Source: Mucilaginibacter terrae
GTDB lineage: Bacteria > Bacteroidota > Bacteroidia > Sphingobacteriales > Sphingobacteriaceae
DNA: 64,000 nt
Assembly (NCBI RefSeq): GCF_031951985.1
Contig: NZ_JAVLVU010000001.1
Span: forward strand, 682,001-746,000
Direction of reading: 5' to 3'
Made by a program: the position numbers and the translations under genes. The notes under the pieces are model-generated. The model had not been told where the DNA came from. It worked only from the letters and a program-made list of their open reading frames with translations, and did no database searches. Positions within the stretch are counted from its first letter, which is position 1. Each line of letters begins with the position of its first letter. Positions 60,654 to 64,000 of this stretch are shown piece after piece.

Positions 60654-60761
60654 AATATTATCAAATATTTGATTAAAAAGATAAGGTAAAAACCCACATT
60701 TGCACAAATACACCTGTGGTTAAATTGCTATGCCAGCACAGGAAGAAACATACACACAAAA

Positions 60762-62138
60762 ATGTTAACCGTAGAAAAAATTGGCGGCACCTCTATGAGT
60801 GCCCTGGGCGATGTAATCAAAAACATCATTCAATATAATCGTACCGGCAACGAGCTATACAACCGCATTTTTGTGGTGTCGGCATTTTCGGGCGTTACTA
60901 ACCTCCTGCTCGAAAACAAAAAGACCGGAGCACCGGGCGTTTACCACCTTATTGCCAAAGACCAGAACTTTAAGAACGCGCTTGACGAACTGATTGTTAA
61001 ACTAAAAGAACTTAACAAGCAATACGAACCGCTGGGTTTAAACCTGGCCGTAGCCGATGAATTTATTGAAGGCCACGTACGCCATGCCGAAGGTTTCTTA
61101 GAAAACCTTACAGGTATACTTGCTTCAGGCTATGTAAGTACCGAAGGAATTTTACAGGCCGCACGCGAAATTCTGGCTTCAATTGGCGAAACACATTCGG
61201 CATTTGTGTTTACCAATATCCTGCAAAACATGGGCATCAACGCTACACTGGTTGATTTGAGCGGTTTCCACGACCATGAGCCGTATACCATTGATCAGCG
61301 TATAAAACAGGCGTTTAAGGATATTGATTTTGCCAACACCATCTGCATAGCCACTGGTTACACCAAAGGCACCGAGGGTATTATGCGCGAATTTGACCGA
61401 GGCTATTCTGAAGTTACATTCAGCAAAATTGCCGTAGCTGTTCAACCTCAGGAGGCTATAATTCACAAAGAATACCACTTATGCTCGGCCGACCCGATGC
61501 TGGTTGGTGTAAACAACTGCTCGCCGGTTGGTTTTACCAATTATGATGTGGCCGACCAATTGGCTGACGTGGGTATGGAAGCTATCCATCCTAAAGCATC
61601 AAAACCGTTGGAAATTAACAACATTAATCTCCGCATTAAAAACACATTTGAGCCGGAACACCCGGGTACGCTTATTACACGCGAGTACATATCATCAGAA
61701 AAGAAAGTGGAGGTTATTACCGGCACCAATAAACTGGTAATGGTTGATATTTACGACCCACTGATGGTTGGTAACGTAGGTACCGACTTGCACATTATGC
61801 AAATTTTTGCCGATAACGGTGTGAGCTATAATTTTAAAGCTACCAGCGCTAACAGTATATCGATCGTGATTTGGGAAAAAGATTATACTGATAAACTCTT
61901 CCAGGACCTGCAATCAAACTTTGAAAAAGTAACGATTGAAAAAGTAGCTATCGTATGTTTAATCAGCTCCAATATGGATCAGCCGGGTTTGTTAGCCAAA
62001 GCCGCCGGTGCCTTAGCCGGAGCAGGCATCAACATCAAAAGCGCGGGTTTTGCCCTACGCCAGGTAAACATCCAGTTTTTGGTGGATCGTCAGGATTTTG
62101 ATACCGCAGTTATTGCCTTAAATAAAGAAATGGCTTGA
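60762..62138 (+). CDS. Aspartate kinase
   Basis: This 458-residue monofunctional aspartokinase has an N-terminal VEKIGGTSM (family KFGGTS variant), NRIFVVSAFSGVTN, GYTKGTEGIMREFDRGYSEV and HPKASKPLEINNI, then two ACT domains (about 310-458; VGTDLHIMQIFADNGVSYN, DQPGLLAKAAGALAGAGINI). It starts the lysine, threonine and methionine pathway and is likely controlled by end-product binding to the ACT domains. It lies 108 bp after proC. The gap carries a TTTG at 60668-60671 and a CACATTTG at 60695-60702, only an imperfect promoter match. Confidence 0.9.
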   Translation: MLTVEKIGGTSMSALGDVIKNIIQYNRTGNELYNRIFVVSAFSGVTNLLLENKKTGAPGVYHLIAKDQNFKNALDELIVKLKELNKQYEPLGLNLAVADEFIEGHVRHAEGFLENLTGILASGYVSTEGILQAAREILASIGETHSAFVFTNILQNMGINATLVDLSGFHDHEPYTIDQRIKQAFKDIDFANTICIATGYTKGTEGIMREFDRGYSEVTFSKIAVAVQPQEAIIHKEYHLCSADPMLVGVNNCSPVGFTNYDVADQLADVGMEAIHPKASKPLEINNINLRIKNTFEPEHPGTLITREYISSEKKVEVITGTNKLVMVDIYDPLMVGNVGTDLHIMQIFADNGVSYNFKATSANSISIVIWEKDYTDKLFQDLQSNFEKVTIEKVAIVCLISSNMDQPGLLAKAAGALAGAGINIKSAGFALRQVNIQFLVDRQDFDTAVIALNKEMA

Positions 62139-62149
62139 ATTTGTTGAGT

Positions 62150-62216
62150 AGTTATTGGGTTATTAAGTTATTTGTTTTTTAAATAATGAGAACAGTAACA
62201 CAATAACCCAATAACT
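62150..62216. repeat. Imperfect inverted repeat after the aspartate kinase gene
   Basis: AGTTATTGGGTTATT (62150-62164) is repeated in inverse at 62202-62216, with a T-run inside the 37-base spacer. It may act as a weak terminator or be a remnant of a dispersed repeat. Confidence 0.45.
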
Positions 62217-62318
62217 TATAAACTAAGCCACTAATTGTAACTTTTTCATAACTCACTTTCATACAACCACATTTTTGCGCACTTTTAGTTTGATTTAAAC
62301 TCAAACTAAAAACTCAAA

Positions 62319-64000
62319 ATGCGTAAAGTTTTACTCTTAAGCTTGTTTTCGGCGGCAAGTATGGGCGTTTTTGCTCAAAAAGCTGCTAAAAAACCACTCG
62401 ACCACTCGGTTTACGATAGTTGGCAAAGCGTTACCAACTCCATTATTACTAACGATGGTAAATGGGTAGCCTACGTGGTAAAGCCACAGGAAGGTGATGC
62501 CAGTATGGTGATCACTACTCCCAAAAACACTGGTAAATTCACCATACAGCGTGCAGATACTGCCCGTTTTACTGCAGATTCAAAATATGCGGTATTTTTG
62601 ATTCGGGCACCTTTTGCTGCTACCCGCCTGGCAAAAATTAAAAAGAAACGCCCTAATGAAATGCCTAAAGACACTTTAGGTTTCTTATCATTAGGCAATA
62701 CTGCTATTACAAAAATAGCAGGTGTACGTTCATTTAAAATAGCCGAAAAGGCCCCGGTATTTGCTTACCTTGCCCCATCTGATACACTTGCAAAACCAGC
62801 TGCTGGCGATACATCGCGCCGCGCGGTAGCCAACACCATTGCACCGCCTACACGTGAAGGAGCCGACCTGGTAGTAAAACAGCTACTTAATGGTAAACAA
62901 CGCACTTTTAAATACGTAACCGAATACCAGTTAAGTAAAGATGGCAAACTGGTTGCCTATGCTGTAACAGCGCCACGCCGTAACAAAGAAAACCTGCAAT
63001 CGGGTGTTTATTTGTATGATGTGGAGAAAGATGCAGTTAAAAATATCAGCACCGGTCGTGGCACTTATAAAGCATTGGCTTTTGATGAAACCGGTAAACA
63101 ATTGGCATTTGCTGCTGAGAAAAACCCCGAACGCGCCCGTGTTAAACCTTACAAATTGTATTATTACAGTAGCTCTAATGACAGTGCCAGCGTAATTGCA
63201 GGTGCCGGTATGAGTGGCATTAAACCGCAATGGGCGGTTAGCGGCGATGGACGTATTTATTTTAGTAAAAGCGGCAACAACCTGTTCTTCGGCACTGCTC
63301 CTATTCCAAAACCTATTGATACTTCATTAGTTGATTTTGAAACGGCTAAACTGGATATATGGAACTATAAGGACGATTACCTGCAACCGCAGCAGTTAAA
63401 AACACTCCAGCGCGATTTACGTCGTAATTATTTAGCGGTTATTCGTCCGGCAGAAACCGATCATAAACTGGTTCAACTGGCCGATCAATACATGGAAAGC
63501 GTATCAATGCCAATGAGTAACGATTCGCGTTATGCGTTGGGTGTTACCGATACCGGTACCCGCGTACAATCGCAATGGGAAGGCGGCGGTCGCTCAGAAG
63601 CTTATCTTATCGATACCAAAACCGGCGAACGTAAAAAAATAATGGATCGTACTAAAGCCCGTTACCAATTCTCAACTGGCGGCAACTACATTATTTGGTT
63701 TGATGCAAAGGAGCAAAACTACTTTAGCTACAATATGGCAACCGGTAAAAAGGTGAACCTAACCAAATCGCTAGGCGTAAAAATTGGCGATGAAGATAAC
63801 GACGTACCTGATGATCCGGGCGCATACGGCATTGCAGGCTGGACAACCGGTGATAAAGACGTATTGATCTATGATCGATACGACATTTGGAGCATTGACC
63901 CGGCTACCGGCATTGCTACCAATTTTACTAATGGTGCAGGTCGTAAAAACAAGCTTATATTCCGTTATCCTATGCCTGGCGGCGGTGGCCGTTTTGGTGG
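62319..64000 (+). CDS. Secreted S9 family peptidase, N-terminal part (3' end outside window)
   Basis: The frame opens at ATG 62319 and stays open to the last base (560 codons), so the gene continues to the right. [20 protein letters not shown] is a signal peptide. The following sequence ([50 protein letters not shown]) is the beta-propeller part of a large S9 peptidase of the kind (about 900-1000 residues) common in Bacteroidota. The catalytic domain is not in the window. A small hairpin (arms TTTTAGTTTGA/TCAAACTAAAA, 62283-62311) lies seven bases before the start, and CATTTTTG at 62270-62277 is one base off the -7 consensus. Confidence 0.85.
   Translation, partial: MRKVLLLSLFSAASMGVFAQKAAKKPLDHSVYDSWQSVTNSIITNDGKWVAYVVKPQEGDASMVITTPKNTGKFTIQRADTARFTADSKYAVFLIRAPFAATRLAKIKKKRPNEMPKDTLGFLSLGNTAITKIAGVRSFKIAEKAPVFAYLAPSDTLAKPAAGDTSRRAVANTIAPPTREGADLVVKQLLNGKQRTFKYVTEYQLSKDGKLVAYAVTAPRRNKENLQSGVYLYDVEKDAVKNISTGRGTYKALAFDETGKQLAFAAEKNPERARVKPYKLYYYSSSNDSASVIAGAGMSGIKPQWAVSGDGRIYFSKSGNNLFFGTAPIPKPIDTSLVDFETAKLDIWNYKDDYLQPQQLKTLQRDLRRNYLAVIRPAETDHKLVQLADQYMESVSMPMSNDSRYALGVTDTGTRVQSQWEGGGRSEAYLIDTKTGERKKIMDRTKARYQFSTGGNYIIWFDAKEQNYFSYNMATGKKVNLTKSLGVKIGDEDNDVPDDPGAYGIAGWTTGDKDVLIYDRYDIWSIDPATGIATNFTNGAGRKNKLIFRYPMPGGGGRFG

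Noticed and set aside
1..64000. CRISPR arrays, tRNA or rRNA genes, prophage
   Set aside because: No regularly spaced repeats, cloverleaf sequences, rRNA stretches or phage structural genes were seen by reading; the only RNA gene found is the SRP RNA.

Overview
The window is a chromosomal stretch of a Bacteroidota bacterium, most likely Sphingobacteriaceae (Mucilaginibacter/Pedobacter type). The signs are a G+C content that looks to be in the low 40s %, TAnnTTTG-type -7 promoter elements, a TonB-dependent receptor, a two-component propeller/Y_Y_Y sensor kinase, OmpA lipoproteins, several secreted S9 peptidases and a short Bacteroidota-type SRP RNA. No rRNA, tRNA, insertion sequence, prophage or CRISPR array is visible. 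Both ends cut through S9 peptidase genes: the C-terminal part of one at the left, the N-terminal part of another at the right.

Layout. 1-6.6 kb: end of a glutamyl-endopeptidase-like S9 gene, an SMP-30 family protein, a DUF4268 protein, a polyisoprenyl-type glycosyltransferase, a small lipoprotein, a GNAT enzyme, an AlbA_2 protein and a MATE pump. 6.7-8.7 kb: a secreted S9 peptidase. 8.8-12.0 kb: a signalling pair made of a receiver/thioredoxin-reductase-like fusion without redox cysteines and a histidine kinase with a cyclic-nucleotide-binding-like sensor domain. 12.2-33.9 kb: a 21.7-kb co-directional cluster of 13 genes, many overlapping by ATGA or separated by a few bases. In transcription order these are a frameshifted DJ-1/PfpI gene, an AGE-family protein, STAS, GlgX, STAS, an RsbW-like ATPase, a STAND NTPase with WD40 repeats, a TonB-type outer-membrane receptor, a methyltransferase, an MFS-HEAT-CNB fusion, a propeller sensor kinase whose phospho-acceptor His is Asp, a soluble histidine kinase and a receiver-PP2C phosphatase.

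34-38 kb: cupin, small GNAT, an MhqD/MhqO-like hydrolase-dioxygenase pair, an OmpA lipoprotein and a PAS-LuxR regulator. 38-47.6 kb: a SWIM/SNF2 helicase, a molybdopterin oxidoreductase, a probable 2-oxoadipate to 2-oxoglutarate pair (DUF1338/HglS-like enzyme and FAD/Fe-S D-2-hydroxyglutarate dehydrogenase) and DNA polymerase IV. 47.7-53.9 kb: a 2H phosphoesterase, SRP RNA, a GNAT/YpdA pair, a DUF6580 membrane protein, SRPBCC, a CE6-like esterase, a small unknown protein and a zinc alcohol dehydrogenase. 54-57.3 kb: an RsbQ-like hydrolase coupled to a PAS hybrid kinase. 57.6-64 kb: NDH-2, argB-proC, aspartate kinase and the final S9 peptidase.

The most interesting unit is the 12.2-33.9 kb cluster. 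It holds a complete partner-switching set (PP2C phosphatase, two STAS antagonists, RsbW-like kinase) around a glycogen-debranching enzyme, which resembles the icfG cluster of Synechocystis. It adds a STAND NTPase and an outer-membrane receptor that are translationally coupled, plus two-component sensors. I infer a route from an envelope or carbon-status signal to partner switching and storage-glycan turnover. All functions are inferred from sequence alone.
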